Made by a program: the position numbers and the translations under genes
Notes under the pieces: generated by a model
The model's input: the letters and a program-made list of their open reading frames with translations, nothing else
Told to the model about the DNA's origin: nothing
The model's database searches: none
DNA from: Dolichospermum sp. DET69
Lineage (GTDB): Bacteria; Cyanobacteriota; Cyanobacteriia; Cyanobacteriales; Nostocaceae
Reading direction: 5' to 3'
DNA length: 64,000 bases
NCBI GenBank assembly: GCA_017355425.1
Contig: CP070233.1
Span: 1,777,501 to 1,841,500, forward strand
Part shown: in pieces, positions 17,046 to 26,351 of the stretch
How positions within the stretch are numbered: the first letter of the stretch is position 1
How the letters are laid out: every line of letters starts with the position of its first letter

Positions 17046-17609
17046 ATGCCCTCTGATATTGCTGTCGAGAAGAAAAAGTTAAAAAATCCACCTTTGCAAA
17101 TGCACTACTTGGGCGATCGCGTTTTGCGTCAAGCTGCAAAGCGTGTGACTAAAATAGATGACGAACTCCGCCAAATAGTGCGCGAAATGCTACAAACTAT
17201 GTATAGCTCAGATGGCATTGGTTTGGCTGCACCTCAAGTTGGTATTAATAAACAACTTATTGTTATTGATTGCAAACCAGATGAGCCAGATCATCCGCCA
17301 TTAGTTTTGATTAACCCCACCATTAAACAAGTTAGCACTAAGCTCTGTGTGGCTCAGGAAGGCTGTTTGAGTATTCCCAACGTATTTCTAGATGTCAAAC
17401 GACCAGAAGTGGTAACAATCGCCTACAAAGATGAGTATGGTCGTCCCCAAACATTAAAAGCCGATGATATCCTAGCTCGCTGTATTCTCCACGAACTAGA
17501 TCACCTTAATGGTGTGGTATTTGTAGATCGTGTGGAAAATTCCTTGAATTTAGCTCAGGAGCTATCTAAAAATGGCTTTTCATATCAAGCAGTAAAACCA
17601 GTAGCGTAG
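17046..17609 (+). CDS. def: Peptide deformylase
   Basis: The enzyme removes the formyl group from nascent N-terminal Met. The product is 187 aa with all three motifs: GIGLAAPQVG (motif 1), EGCLSIP (motif 2, metal-binding Cys) and HELDHLNG (motif 3, HExxH). Length and order are normal. Divergent from ftsX across the heptamer array. A small membrane protein gene follows 12 bp downstream on the same strand and may be co-transcribed. Confidence 0.96.
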   Translation: MPSDIAVEKKKLKNPPLQMHYLGDRVLRQAAKRVTKIDDELRQIVREMLQTMYSSDGIGLAAPQVGINKQLIVIDCKPDEPDHPPLVLINPTIKQVSTKLCVAQEGCLSIPNVFLDVKRPEVVTIAYKDEYGRPQTLKADDILARCILHELDHLNGVVFVDRVENSLNLAQELSKNGFSYQAVKPVA

Positions 17610-17621
17610 GGTGGTCTAGTA

Positions 17622-17825
17622 GTGTATTTAACTCCAAAAACCGGTTTGTTTTTAGGTGGTGCTTGTGTAGCAGCGATTGCGGCTGTTGGTTCGATTTTTG
17701 AACTCAGTTATGGACAACCAGATTTTGGTGTCCCTACCACTGCCATTATCCTAGTTTTAAGCATTCCTCTCACCGGATTCTTTTTTATTGCCGCAGTTAA
17801 GGATGCACGGGCTAATATGAAATAA
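17622..17825 (+). CDS. Small two-helix membrane protein conserved in cyanobacteria
   Basis: The product is 67 aa, starting at GTG (MYLTPKTGLFLGGACVAAI). Two hydrophobic segments, LFLGGACVAAIAAVGSIFEL and TAIILVLSIPLTGFFFIAAV, are joined by SYGQPDFGVPT. It ends with a charged KDARANMK tail. It lies 12 bp after def on the same strand, suggesting an operon. I recognise the pattern as a conserved cyanobacterial small membrane protein of unknown function. Confidence 0.7.
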   Translation: MYLTPKTGLFLGGACVAAIAAVGSIFELSYGQPDFGVPTTAIILVLSIPLTGFFFIAAVKDARANMK

Positions 17826-17931
17826 GCATCAGGTATATGAATAAAGGTAAGAGGATGAACGAGGAATAAACACTCACCCTTTTACCTTTTATTTTTTACT
17901 AAGTAATTGATAATGAGTGATGGTACTAGTA

Positions 17932-18084
17932 ATGAGTAATAGCTATCAAGAATGGGAACGAGAAACACGCAAAAAAGTAGCTGTAGGACTTGCCCAAATT
18001 GAAAAAAGTGAGGTGGTTGATAGTGCTGTTGTTATGGCTAGATTACAGGAAAAAATTAGAGTAGCGCGTGAAAATCAAAGATAA
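17932..18084 (+). CDS. Small antitoxin-like hypothetical protein
   Basis: The frame encodes 50 aa: MSNSYQEWERETRKKVAVGL, then AQIEKSEVVDSAVVMARLQE and KIRVARENQR. It is a single amphipathic helical protein, similar in flavour to short ParD/RHH-associated antitoxin tails, but no toxin gene follows. The next gene begins directly after its stop (possible TTG at 18085, better ATG at 18103), so the two are probably translationally linked. The frame is clean with cyanobacterial codon use. Function unknown. Confidence 0.5.
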   Translation: MSNSYQEWERETRKKVAVGLAQIEKSEVVDSAVVMARLQEKIRVARENQR

Positions 18085-18102
18085 TTGAATATTCATGAAA
18101 TT

Positions 18103-18909
18103 ATGCCAGCAACTTCTACCCAAATACTCCGACTTTCCCAAGGACATCTAAACTTACTCACAACTTGTCCTCGTAAATTCCAGCATAGCTATTTAGAACA
18201 ACTAAATACTCCCCTAGATCCCAAACACGAAGAATATCAGATTTTAGGTAGTCGGTTTCACTTGCTCATGCAGCAGAGAGAAATGGGTTTACCTATTGAT
18301 AATTTACTCCAAGCAGATCCTAAATTGCAAAATTGGATGACTGATTTTAGTAAAATTGCCCCCGAAATATTTACACCTAATATTGATAATCAAACTTTTC
18401 GAGAAAGTGAACATTATCGAACCTTGCAAATTGGAGATTATTTACTCACAGTCATCTATGATTTATTAATAGCTGATCAAAATCAAGCTCAAATTCTCGA
18501 CTGGAAAACCTATCCCCAACCGCCAAAACGAGAAACATTAGCTCAAAATTGGCAAACAAGACTTTATCTGTATGTCATGGCAGAAACTAGCAAATATTTA
18601 TTAGAAAATATTTCCATGACTTACTGGTTTGTACAATCAAAAGAGCAAACTAAAAATATTAAATTTATCTATAATGAACAACAACATCAAAAAACAGCAG
18701 AGGAATTAAATCAACTATTAAATAATCTGACAAAATGGGTAAAAGATTATCAATATAATATATCATTACCGCAAATTACCAAATCCCAGAAAATCTGTGA
18801 ATCTTGTCAATATGCTGTTCGCTGTCAACGGCAAAAAATCAAGGAAGTAACAGCAGATATTAACCAGAGTTTTCCTAGGTTAGAAAATATTGCAGAAGTA
18901 TCACTTTGA
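18103..18909 (+). CDS. PD-(D/E)XK nuclease superfamily protein (RecB/Cas4-like)
   Basis: The product is 268 aa from the ATG at 18103; an upstream TTG at 18085 is possible. Features: RLSQGHLNLLTTCPRKFQHSYLE at the N-terminus (typical of the RecB/AddB C-terminal nuclease family), GSRFHLLMQQREMGL, AQILDWKTYPQPP (motif III with catalytic Asp and Lys), and a C-terminal Cys pair CESCQYAVRCQ, with another Cys in TTCPRKF, which could form a 4Fe-4S or zinc site as in Cas4/AddB. Inferred role: DNA repair or processing nuclease. No cas genes lie nearby. recJ follows about 450 bp downstream, a loose repair context. Confidence 0.8.
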   Translation: MPATSTQILRLSQGHLNLLTTCPRKFQHSYLEQLNTPLDPKHEEYQILGSRFHLLMQQREMGLPIDNLLQADPKLQNWMTDFSKIAPEIFTPNIDNQTFRESEHYRTLQIGDYLLTVIYDLLIADQNQAQILDWKTYPQPPKRETLAQNWQTRLYLYVMAETSKYLLENISMTYWFVQSKEQTKNIKFIYNEQQHQKTAEELNQLLNNLTKWVKDYQYNISLPQITKSQKICESCQYAVRCQRQKIKEVTADINQSFPRLENIAEVSL

Positions 18910-18939
18910 ACTTTAAAAATATGAAAAACTTTGATGACA

Positions 18940-19297
18940 ATGATATTATTTATCAGTGATTTATATCCTTATCTATATCGCACTTGGGACGAATGGGAAG
19001 TAATTGGACTTTATGTTAGTAGATACAGACCCTACAAACACACGAGCAGTGAAATTTTTTAATCGCAAAGGTTTTGGAAATATGCGTCAACATATCTTCT
19101 TATCAATGAATTTAAGTAAACATCCACATTATGGTAGACTCATAGATTATGAGCATCAAAAAGCTGAAAGGGCAGGTTATAAACGCACGCGTCCTACCAT
19201 GCGTACCCGAAAAACAGAAGCAATTCCTAATGATGTAGTTATCAATCCTCTAATCAATGAATCAGGAACAGATTTAATCATTAATGATGATGAATAA
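18940..19297 (+). pseudogene. GNAT acetyltransferase gene with internal deletion/frameshift
   Basis: The first piece, from an ATG at 18940, reads MILFISDLYPYLYRTWDEWEV. A second frame (from about 19004) reads FMLVDTDPTNTRAVKFFNRKGF, then GNMRQHIFLSMNLSKHPHYG and YKRTRPTMRTRK. The second piece is the C-terminal, acetyl-CoA-side part of a GNAT N-acetyltransferase seen in cyanobacteria. The central acetyl-CoA-binding motif (R/QxxGxG/A) is missing and the two pieces are in different frames, so the middle of the gene has been lost. A short C-terminal product could still be translated but would not be catalytic. Confidence 0.6.
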
Positions 19298-19365
19298 ATT
19301 ATTTGTCTCACCCCAAGGCGCAAAAGCGCAAAGAAAGAAGAAAAGAAAGGGGAATGTGGTTTAAA

Positions 19366-21684
19366 ATGGAATGGATTTTAACAACAACAGAAAAACCTCC
19401 AGATTGGTTTATTGAATTAGTCAAAAAGTACGCACCAACAACAGGTGGTAATTTTGCGGCTCAATTATTTTGGCAACGGGGAATACAAAATGAGGAAAAA
19501 TTAGCAGCTTTTATTAATTATCAAGTTTATCAACCTGCTGATGCTTTTGAATTTGGACAGGAAATGAATTTGGCTGTACAACGATTAATAACTGCGGGTA
19601 AAACGGGAGAAAAAATCACTATTTGGGGAGATTTTGATGCAGATGGCATTACTTCAACTGCGGTATTATGGGATGGTTTGGGAGAATTTTTTCAGCAACA
19701 TCGCCAATTAAGTTATTATATTCCGAATCGCTTAACAGAATCTCATGGTTTAAATAAATCAGGAATTGATAATTTAGCGGCACAAGGTTGTAAATTAATT
19801 GTTACTTGTGACACTGGGAGTACAAATATTACAGAAATCATTTATGCCCAAAATTTAGGCATAGATGTGATTGTTACTGACCATCATACATTACCATCAG
19901 AACGCCCTCCAGTAGTCGCAATTATTAATCCCCGTTATTTAGCAAAAGAACATCCTTTATATCATCTTTCTGGTGTTGCAGTTGCTTATAAATTTGTGGA
20001 AGCATTATATCTAAGTTTGCCAGATATTCCCGAACATCCTTTAACTGATTTATTAGATTTAGTGGCTGTGGGATTAATTGCTGATTTAGTGCAATTAAGT
20101 GGTGATTGTCGCTATTTGGCACAATTGGGAATTCAACAATTACACACAGATTTTAAAAAACTACCAACAGCCAGAAGAAGGCCAGGAATAGGTAAGTTAT
20201 TAGAATTATGCCAGAGAAGTGGCGATCGCCCCACAGATATTTCCTTTGGTTTGGGACCGCGTATCAACGCCGTTAGTCGGATTCATGGTGACGCTAGTTT
20301 TTGCGTAGAATTATTAACGAGTAGAGATATACAACGTTGTCAACAACTTGCAGAAGAAACAGAATTAGCTAATTCCCGTCGCAAGTCTTTACAAAAAGAT
20401 GTCCAAGCCCAAGTTACCAAAAAACTCAATCAATTAGATTTATCAACTACTAGCGTTATCGTCTTAGCAGACCCTCAATGGGCAGTTGGTGTTTTGGGTC
20501 TGGTTGCTGGACAAATTGCCCAAGAAACAGGACGACCGACAATTTTATTAAGTACAGAAGGAATGGAAAATGGGACAGCTTCTAGCCCATCTCTAGCGCG
20601 AGGTTCAGCCCGTTCTATAAATTCTGTTGATTTATATCAATTAGTCACAGAACAAGCCCATTTATTACATCGTTTTGGTGGACATCCTTTTGCAGCGGGT
20701 TTGAGTTTGTTAGTAGAAAATATCCCCCTATTTACAGCCGCAATTAATCAAAAATTACGTCAATCTTTAGGAGGAATAAATCTGACTCCCACGGTACAAG
20801 CTGATTTGGTGGTAACGGTTGTAGATTTGGGTAAAGACTTATTTTTAGAATTAAAACTTTTAGAACCCTGTGGTATGGGAAATCCTATTCCCAAATTATT
20901 AATTAAAAATTGTTGGTTTGAAAATGCTTGGCATCGTAATGAACAGGATTTAAAGGGCCAGAAAATCCAATATATTAAAACTGATTTTAATATTCTAGAT
21001 GATTCTACTAATAATCCTTTTCCAGGGATTTGGTGGGGACATTACAAAGAAGAATTACCTATTGGTAGATGTGATTGTATTGCCGAAATTGATTTCAACA
21101 GCTTTAAAAAACGCTATGAAATTAGATTGGTTGCCGTGCGTTCTAATACTGAAGCGGAACTAGAAACGCACAGTTCTGCGATGATTTTAGATTGGAGAAA
21201 TCAGCAAGACTTAGAAGAAATAACATCTGAAAAATCATTATTAATCATGAAAAATTGTCCGACTAGTTGGGATAATTTACGTTTATGGTGGAAACAATCG
21301 CTAAATCAACAAAAACAATTAGTAGTTGCTTGGAGAAAACCCCAAAATCTTACTACTAGCGATATTTGGCTAACTTTAGTAGGACTTGCTAAATACCTCA
21401 GTCGGACAAATCAACCTGTTACCCGTGTGCAACTTTTAGAGAAATTGGGTATTAGTGAAAAATGCCTATATTTAGGATTTCAAGCATTAAAATATTTAGG
21501 GTTTATTGTCCAACGTCAAGATAATTATTTCCAAATTATCTGGGATTCTACATATCATCAAAAACCTGTTGATTACGTTATTAGCCAATTTTTAGCCGCA
21601 GTTAGAGAAGAACAATTTCAACGAGATTATTTTTTCCATGTTCCTTTATCTATTATTGTTGCTAGTATTTGTAGGTTGGGTTGA
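19366..21684 (+). CDS. recJ: Single-stranded-DNA-specific exonuclease RecJ
   Basis: RecJ is a 5'-3' ssDNA exonuclease for recombination and mismatch repair. Started at the ATG at 19366 the product is 772 aa: MEWILTTTEKPPDWFIELV. DHH-family motifs are present: WGDFDADGITSTAVLW (motif I), CDTGSTN, VTDHHTLP (motif III), and the DHHA1 signature FGGHPFAAGLSL. The C-terminal extension is typical of cyanobacterial RecJ. The upstream open frame is lysine/arginine-rich translation of a GGCGCAAAAGCGCAAAG repeat and is rejected. The last codons (VASICRLG) are encoded by a GTAGGTTGGGTTGA repeat that supplies the stop, so the natural C-terminus has been altered. Confidence 0.92.
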   Translation: MEWILTTTEKPPDWFIELVKKYAPTTGGNFAAQLFWQRGIQNEEKLAAFINYQVYQPADAFEFGQEMNLAVQRLITAGKTGEKITIWGDFDADGITSTAVLWDGLGEFFQQHRQLSYYIPNRLTESHGLNKSGIDNLAAQGCKLIVTCDTGSTNITEIIYAQNLGIDVIVTDHHTLPSERPPVVAIINPRYLAKEHPLYHLSGVAVAYKFVEALYLSLPDIPEHPLTDLLDLVAVGLIADLVQLSGDCRYLAQLGIQQLHTDFKKLPTARRRPGIGKLLELCQRSGDRPTDISFGLGPRINAVSRIHGDASFCVELLTSRDIQRCQQLAEETELANSRRKSLQKDVQAQVTKKLNQLDLSTTSVIVLADPQWAVGVLGLVAGQIAQETGRPTILLSTEGMENGTASSPSLARGSARSINSVDLYQLVTEQAHLLHRFGGHPFAAGLSLLVENIPLFTAAINQKLRQSLGGINLTPTVQADLVVTVVDLGKDLFLELKLLEPCGMGNPIPKLLIKNCWFENAWHRNEQDLKGQKIQYIKTDFNILDDSTNNPFPGIWWGHYKEELPIGRCDCIAEIDFNSFKKRYEIRLVAVRSNTEAELETHSSAMILDWRNQQDLEEITSEKSLLIMKNCPTSWDNLRLWWKQSLNQQKQLVVAWRKPQNLTTSDIWLTLVGLAKYLSRTNQPVTRVQLLEKLGISEKCLYLGFQALKYLGFIVQRQDNYFQIIWDSTYHQKPVDYVISQFLAAVREEQFQRDYFFHVPLSIIVASICRLG

Positions 21685-22096
21685 CAGCAGGAAACCCAAC
21701 ATTGAAAACCGCTGGTTATATTGGGTTTTCTAAAGCCGGAGAGGATGTTTCAAAAGTCTCTCATAGTGGATTAAAAATTCTTAGATGTACCTCAACCAAT
21801 CTTCATGAAAAGAAAGATTCTATGCGCTTTATTACCGCACGAGTCGCTTATATCTCAGGTCTAAAGACACTGAGCTTCACGCTTGCCGGATGCTCTTATA
21901 AGTGCTGCTATAAGCAGTTCAATATCGCTCAAGCGTCCCAGCAGAAAAATAGATAAAATAGATGTACGCCAAGTTCCCATACCCTAGGCAATTGTTAGAT
22001 GAGGAGATTTGGCGACAGTTGTTCCCATGTTGGCTTTTCGGTTGGTGACACATAATTTAGTTAGTATGGCTCGTTATGCAGATGAGGTAACAAAAA
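21685..22096. other. Intergenic region between recJ and a Uma2 gene
   Basis: It begins with the GTTGGGTT...AACCCAAC repeat at the recJ stop. It then contains GAGAGGATGTTTCAAAAGTC (21748-21767), one end of the family-A MITE, without a matching right end. A palindromic CTTATAAGTGCTGCTATAAG sequence lies near 21894-21914. The 91-codon frame here has no protein-like features and is rejected. No RNA gene recognised. Confidence 0.5.
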
Positions 22097-22675
22097 ATGA
22101 TTGCTGTAAAAGATAAGTTTCCTAAGTTAACACCCGAAGAATATTTTATCTGGGAAGAAAAACAACTGCTTCGCCATGAGTATCTTAATGGTGAAGTTTA
22201 CGCCATGAGTGGGGGGACTCAAAATCATGGACGAATTGCTAGTAATATTATTTTCATTTTTAAAGGTCATTTACGGGGCGGTGGTTGTCAGGTTGGTAAT
22301 TCCGATTGTCGTGTAAATATTTTTGAAACGAAAAATTATATTTATCCTGATGTGAGCGTTACTTGCGATGATTGCGATCTAACTGCCATCCAAGCCATTC
22401 AATATCCCTGTCTAATTGTTGAGGTCTTATCTCCAAGTACAGCCAGTTATGACCGAGGGGATAAATTTAGATTGTATCGTCGCAATCCTAATTTGCAAGA
22501 TTATGTTTTGGTTGATGCTGAGAAAATAGCGATTGATTTATACCGCAAGAATGATCGTGGTAATTGGGAGATTTTTAATTATCAGTCGGGGGATAATATC
22601 GAGCTACAAAGTATTGATTTAAGTTTTCCCATTGAGTCTGTGTATGAGGATATTGTTTTTGAGGAATCAGTATAA
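22097..22675 (+). CDS. Uma2 family (DUF820) putative restriction endonuclease-like protein
   Basis: The product is 192 aa. The PD-(D/E)XK-like core is visible: LTPEEYFIWEEKQLLRHEYLNGEVYAMSGG, then YPDVSVTCDD and CLIVEVLSPSTASYDRGDKF (Asp, then Glu-Val-Leu-Ser), then LQDYVLVDAEKI. Uma2 proteins are hugely expanded in cyanobacteria; nuclease activity is predicted from fold only. This one is the short type, without the coiled-coil tail of the four Uma2 proteins at 57-62 kb. The start is a normal ATG. It is flanked by repeats on both sides, consistent with a mobile or accessory gene. Confidence 0.88.
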   Translation: MIAVKDKFPKLTPEEYFIWEEKQLLRHEYLNGEVYAMSGGTQNHGRIASNIIFIFKGHLRGGGCQVGNSDCRVNIFETKNYIYPDVSVTCDDCDLTAIQAIQYPCLIVEVLSPSTASYDRGDKFRLYRRNPNLQDYVLVDAEKIAIDLYRKNDRGNWEIFNYQSGDNIELQSIDLSFPIESVYEDIVFEESV

Positions 22676-23130
22676 ATCACTAGTACCGCAAGGCGAAAGT
22701 CAAAAGTCAAAAGTCAAAAGTCAAAAATAATATGGCGTAAGCTTTTTGGCGATTGAGAATGGTTGTTTTATTTACGCCGTGCTGTACTAGTATTTTTAAT
22801 CAGTATAATAGTAATTATTGTCCTGGTTAGCGATAGCGAAACGCTCCCTAGGAGTTGCCATAGGAATCCCATCTTTCCCCTATCATACCCAAAATCAGCA
22901 ACGCCGAATTTTTAAAGTTCCCCAGAATTGGGGGATTTAGGGGGCGAAATAGTCCGAAATGAAGACAGGTAGGACTTGTGTGTAAACCGTAGCCTTCATA
23001 AGGGGGGAATAAATTCATCAAAGTCCCCCTTTTAAGGGAGATTTAGGGGGACCTACAGGTATATCACACAAAAAAAGTTTATGGCTACGCCACCCAAGCT
23101 ATCAAACAACCTTTGAACCCAACCTACGTT
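22676..23130. other. Intergenic repeat cluster
   Basis: It contains an AAAAGTC heptamer array (22695-22726) and a TAGCGATAGCGAAACGCTCCC repeat. Two palindromes on CCCCC follow: TTCCCCAGAATTGGGGGATTTAGGGGGC near 22918-22947, and AGTCCCCCTTTTAAGGGAGATTTAGGGGGACC near 23021-23053. An AACCCAACCTACG REP end lies just before the stop of the next gene. No gene seen. Confidence 0.6.
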
Positions 23131-25629
23131 TTAACTCTCCTGTTGTTCTTGGAAAAACTTCTTATCAATAGTTTTAGTCTGTTCTTTATTGGCAGAATTA
23201 GCTGTTATTTGATAATCAACTAAGTTATTTACAAAGGGAACAGTTAACTTAAATGTACCATCAGGATTGACCTTGACTTTTTGACCATCAATGGTGACAT
23301 TTGCACCTTCTTCAGTTGCACCATGAAGAACTAATTCTGCATCAACGACAAACCAGAAATCTGTACTGGGACGACTGAAAATGCGAACTGTCCCAGAACG
23401 CGCTAAACACAACCACTGATTATCATTATTCACATAACCAATTTCTGTCATGTAATCACGTTCCCCTCTGGGAATAGGTACATAACGATCATAGATTGCG
23501 GTTTCACATTCGTATTGTTGTACAAACTGAGGACGCTGATAGCTCAGATCAAGGTTGGTAACATCATAAACCCGGATGGCTAAAATGGTGAATCCTTGAT
23601 TCTGTAATGTTTGTTGATGATTGTCGGCAATATACCAAGATAGGTAAGCCCATTTGGGAGTGCGGGGTGTGAAGGTAATTTTGGTATTTCCAGTCACATT
23701 AACGGGATTAATATTAATATTAGTCCAAGCTTCTATCTCTGCATCTAACTCGATTGCTATGGCTTCATTTGTAACTGGGGAATACAATGGAGTAGGATAT
23801 ATCCCTTCTTCTATTTCCAGTGTTTTGAGAGCAATTTGACTAGTAATGGCGTTTAAAGCCTCTCCTAACTCGGATGGCAAGTCAGATGCTAAATTTTGAT
23901 TTTGTAGTGGTTGGTTGACTGGTTCAGGAGTTGTATTTAAGAGTTGTGATAGGCTACCATCTGGCTGAACTGGTGTGGAGGTGACACCAAGTAATTCTGA
24001 TGGGGATGTAATTTTTTTATTAGATTGAGTTACAGGTGTTTCTGGTTCTTCTAATGGGGAATTACTAAATTCATCTATGGGGATATCTGCATCAATTTGG
24101 TTGTGGTTAATATTCGGGATTTGTGGAAAGTAACTATTAACGACAATTACGGGGTCTTCTGTATCCCAGGCTACTTCATTATAGTTTATATTAAGATCAA
24201 TTTCAGGAATTTCCTTTGTTTGATCATTAGGGTAAGTTGTCTGCGGTATATCTATGACGGCTATATTGCTGATTGCTGTTATTTCCAGAGAGTCATCTTC
24301 TTTATAGTAATTTGTCTCATTGAGTGCATTCCCATTCCCATTACTGTTGCCGTTGTTATTGATAATTGATGCAAATGCTTCTGAATCTGACAAAGTAAAC
24401 ATTGTCTCTGGAACAGAATCACTTTCTTGATTTGAGGATGGCTGCGCTGATTCAAGCGATCTCTTTTTTCTTCTCAACCACAACGGTAAAAAACTACTTA
24501 ATCCTGCAATTAGTAGTAATAAAGGTAGTAGTAAGAAAAACCTCATGTTTTTGGTAATCATTGAGGGATTATCAAAGGGATTTATTAACTGTTTTTCCTC
24601 TCCAGTTTCTATAGGTTGGGGTGTAACTAATGTTTCAGGAATGGTTAATAAAGATGGACTTTGAGAAACTGTAGGAGTGACTGTAGGAGTCGTAGTCATG
24701 GGCAAGGAAATAGTTTGCAATGATCTGGCTGCAATAGCAAGTGCTTCTGCTTCTTTGGCATCTTTTATAGACTCTTTTCCTGGTTTGGCTAAAATAAAGC
24801 CGAGAAAATCTCTAACTTTAGGACTGGGATTTTCTTTGTAAACGTAAACAAAAGACTGGGAAAAGGGATATTGAGAATTATTTGGTAAGTAATCTTGTAC
24901 TTTCAATACCCGCACATCTGGTAATTTAGAAATTTGATTTGCTAACACATAGCTGATGCCATCATTACTTAATTCTTTGATAATGTTAAATGTGTTATCT
25001 TCCACCATTTGCACAGCATTAGCACCTGTTAGTAATGGACCAGACTTAAATACTGGATATTCACTAAAGGAAGTGCGAGTATCACTATTGAAGGGACGAT
25101 CTATAAATCTAATTTTACCTTTAGCTTTTCCCAATTCTGACCAATCTGTAATTTCTCCTCGGAAAACCTTGGCAAATTGCTCCGCAGTCAAGCCGTCATT
25201 GAAGGGATTATTCATACTAACAATGATGGCAATTTTCTCTCGACGCACTAGCACTTGTTTCAAACCTTGTGCTTTTTCCGCTGAAGTTAGTTTGCGGCCA
25301 AGAGATGCTACATCAACTTTACCATCTAAAACCGCTTTTACGGCATCTTCATTGCCATTGATAGCAATTTCTACCTTAGTTCCCGCAAACTGGGTTTCAA
25401 AGTTTTCTTTGAGGCTTTGGTTGACAATTACGGAGTTAGGAGAACCATCAACTTTAACTACAGTCCCATTTTCTACTTTTTCCGGTAGGGGAAAATCTGG
25501 AGTCTTACTCTTGGATTCTGCCTGGATGGGTAAAGAAACCAATAAATTTGCTACCATTGGACTGGTAGTTATGGCCATTAATAGGGCTAGTTTGATAATT
25601 ACACTATCTTTTTGTTGTTGTTGCCACAT
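23131..25629 (-). CDS. PstS-like phosphate-binding domain fused through a membrane segment to a DUF4912 domain
   Basis: The product is 832 aa. The N-terminus (KLALLMAITTSPMVANLLVSLPIQA) is a signal peptide or anchor. Residues about 50-300 form a periplasmic phosphate/anion-binding fold: VDGSPNSVIVNQSLKENFE, GKVDVASLGRKLTS, VFRGEITDWSELG and RPFNSDTRTSFSEY (PstS-like Ser/Thr/Arg ligands). A low-complexity Thr/Pro linker and one TM helix (FFLLLPLLLLIAGLSSFLPLWLRRKKRS) follow, then about 200 acidic, Asn-rich residues. The C-terminal part (about 655-815) matches DUF4912: PKWAYLSWYIADNH, YDVTNLDL, YECETAIYDRYVPIPRGERDY. Inference: a transmembrane sensor or anchor linking periplasmic ligand binding to a cytoplasmic sugar/RNA-fold domain. 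It is monocistronic. Confidence 0.8.
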   Translation of the reverse strand: MWQQQQKDSVIIKLALLMAITTSPMVANLLVSLPIQAESKSKTPDFPLPEKVENGTVVKVDGSPNSVIVNQSLKENFETQFAGTKVEIAINGNEDAVKAVLDGKVDVASLGRKLTSAEKAQGLKQVLVRREKIAIIVSMNNPFNDGLTAEQFAKVFRGEITDWSELGKAKGKIRFIDRPFNSDTRTSFSEYPVFKSGPLLTGANAVQMVEDNTFNIIKELSNDGISYVLANQISKLPDVRVLKVQDYLPNNSQYPFSQSFVYVYKENPSPKVRDFLGFILAKPGKESIKDAKEAEALAIAARSLQTISLPMTTTPTVTPTVSQSPSLLTIPETLVTPQPIETGEEKQLINPFDNPSMITKNMRFFLLLPLLLLIAGLSSFLPLWLRRKKRSLESAQPSSNQESDSVPETMFTLSDSEAFASIINNNGNSNGNGNALNETNYYKEDDSLEITAISNIAVIDIPQTTYPNDQTKEIPEIDLNINYNEVAWDTEDPVIVVNSYFPQIPNINHNQIDADIPIDEFSNSPLEEPETPVTQSNKKITSPSELLGVTSTPVQPDGSLSQLLNTTPEPVNQPLQNQNLASDLPSELGEALNAITSQIALKTLEIEEGIYPTPLYSPVTNEAIAIELDAEIEAWTNININPVNVTGNTKITFTPRTPKWAYLSWYIADNHQQTLQNQGFTILAIRVYDVTNLDLSYQRPQFVQQYECETAIYDRYVPIPRGERDYMTEIGYVNNDNQWLCLARSGTVRIFSRPSTDFWFVVDAELVLHGATEEGANVTIDGQKVKVNPDGTFKLTVPFVNNLVDYQITANSANKEQTKTIDKKFFQEQQES

Positions 25630-26351
25630 ATATCCCTGATTTAGCTAATATAAATGAACCACTTGCCAATAATCAAAATATTGTTTTGATTGAGAAGATG
25701 GGTTAATTATACAGCGTGAGTTATTTTTATCTGTAATAACACAAGTGATTAAATTAAAAAAGCAGTCGGGAGGAGGAGGGAGGATTTACCAATGCTCATT
25801 AGGATCAAATTTAGGTGAAAGCTTTATAAAATATGGGTTTCACTCTTTCCCGTTTTTCTCGTTTCTCGTTCCTATTCTCGTTTTTCTCGTTCCTATCCTC
25901 GTTTTTCTCGTTCCTATCCTCGTTCCCATACTCTGTATGGGAATGAATTCTGGAAGGCTCTGCCTTTTTTTTGACAGCAGAGGCAGAGCCTCTGTGATAG
26001 CTTCCCAGTCAGAGACTGGGAACGAGAAACGTAGTGTCAATTGAGTTGGGGTTTAAATCCCGGATTCCAAATGTCTTGAATTTTGAATCGTTATTGATGT
26101 CTTTACAAAACTACATCTAAACAATATGAATACTCAATGTTCAAAATATTGACAAAATTAAAATTTTATAGTTAGAGTTTTCTGTATACAATCTAATCAA
26201 ACGATGGAAAGTTAAAAGATATCTATCTTATAGATTATGGATGTATAATAATAATTTACTTAGTGTTTTTATAAAAATAAATTTCCTGATTCGCTCAAAT
26301 CCTTGCTATCCATATCTATCAATTTCATTAACTACTAATCAATAGAGCTTT
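25630..26351. other. Intergenic region with a nested palindromic repeat block
   Basis: It contains the divergent promoters of the DUF4912 fusion gene and the histidine kinase. The middle (25846-26036) is a repeat block described separately. The last 300 bp before the kinase are AT-rich, without visible gene or repeat. Confidence 0.5.
25846..26036. repeat. CTCGTTCC tandem/palindrome repeat block
   Basis: Tandem TTTCTCGTTCCTATCCTCG units are followed by CGTTCCCATACTCTGTATGGGAATG. Then come GGCTCTGCCTTTTTTTTGACAGCAGAGGCAGAGCC and TTCCCAGTCAGAGACTGGGAACGAGAAACG. Three separate hairpins with NNNCTCTGNNN-type loops make this a composite REP cluster, a kind common in cyanobacterial intergenic DNA. 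The open frames on both strands through it are not genes. Confidence 0.75.

Noticed and set aside
17932-18084. Complete toxin-antitoxin pair
   Set aside because: The 50-aa protein has antitoxin-like features but the next gene is a RecB-like nuclease of 268 aa, not a RelE/ParE toxin.
19303-19365. 21-codon upstream extension of recJ
   Set aside because: Basic low-complexity peptide from a GCGCAAAG repeat; starts with TTG and without homologous N-terminus.
21681-21956. 91-codon frame after recJ
   Set aside because: Starts in a REP sequence and runs through a MITE end; no protein-like composition.
25745-26044. Frames on both strands through the CTCGTTCC block
   Set aside because: Repeats of palindromic intergenic DNA; FLVPILV and GTRKTRI peptides are translation artefacts.
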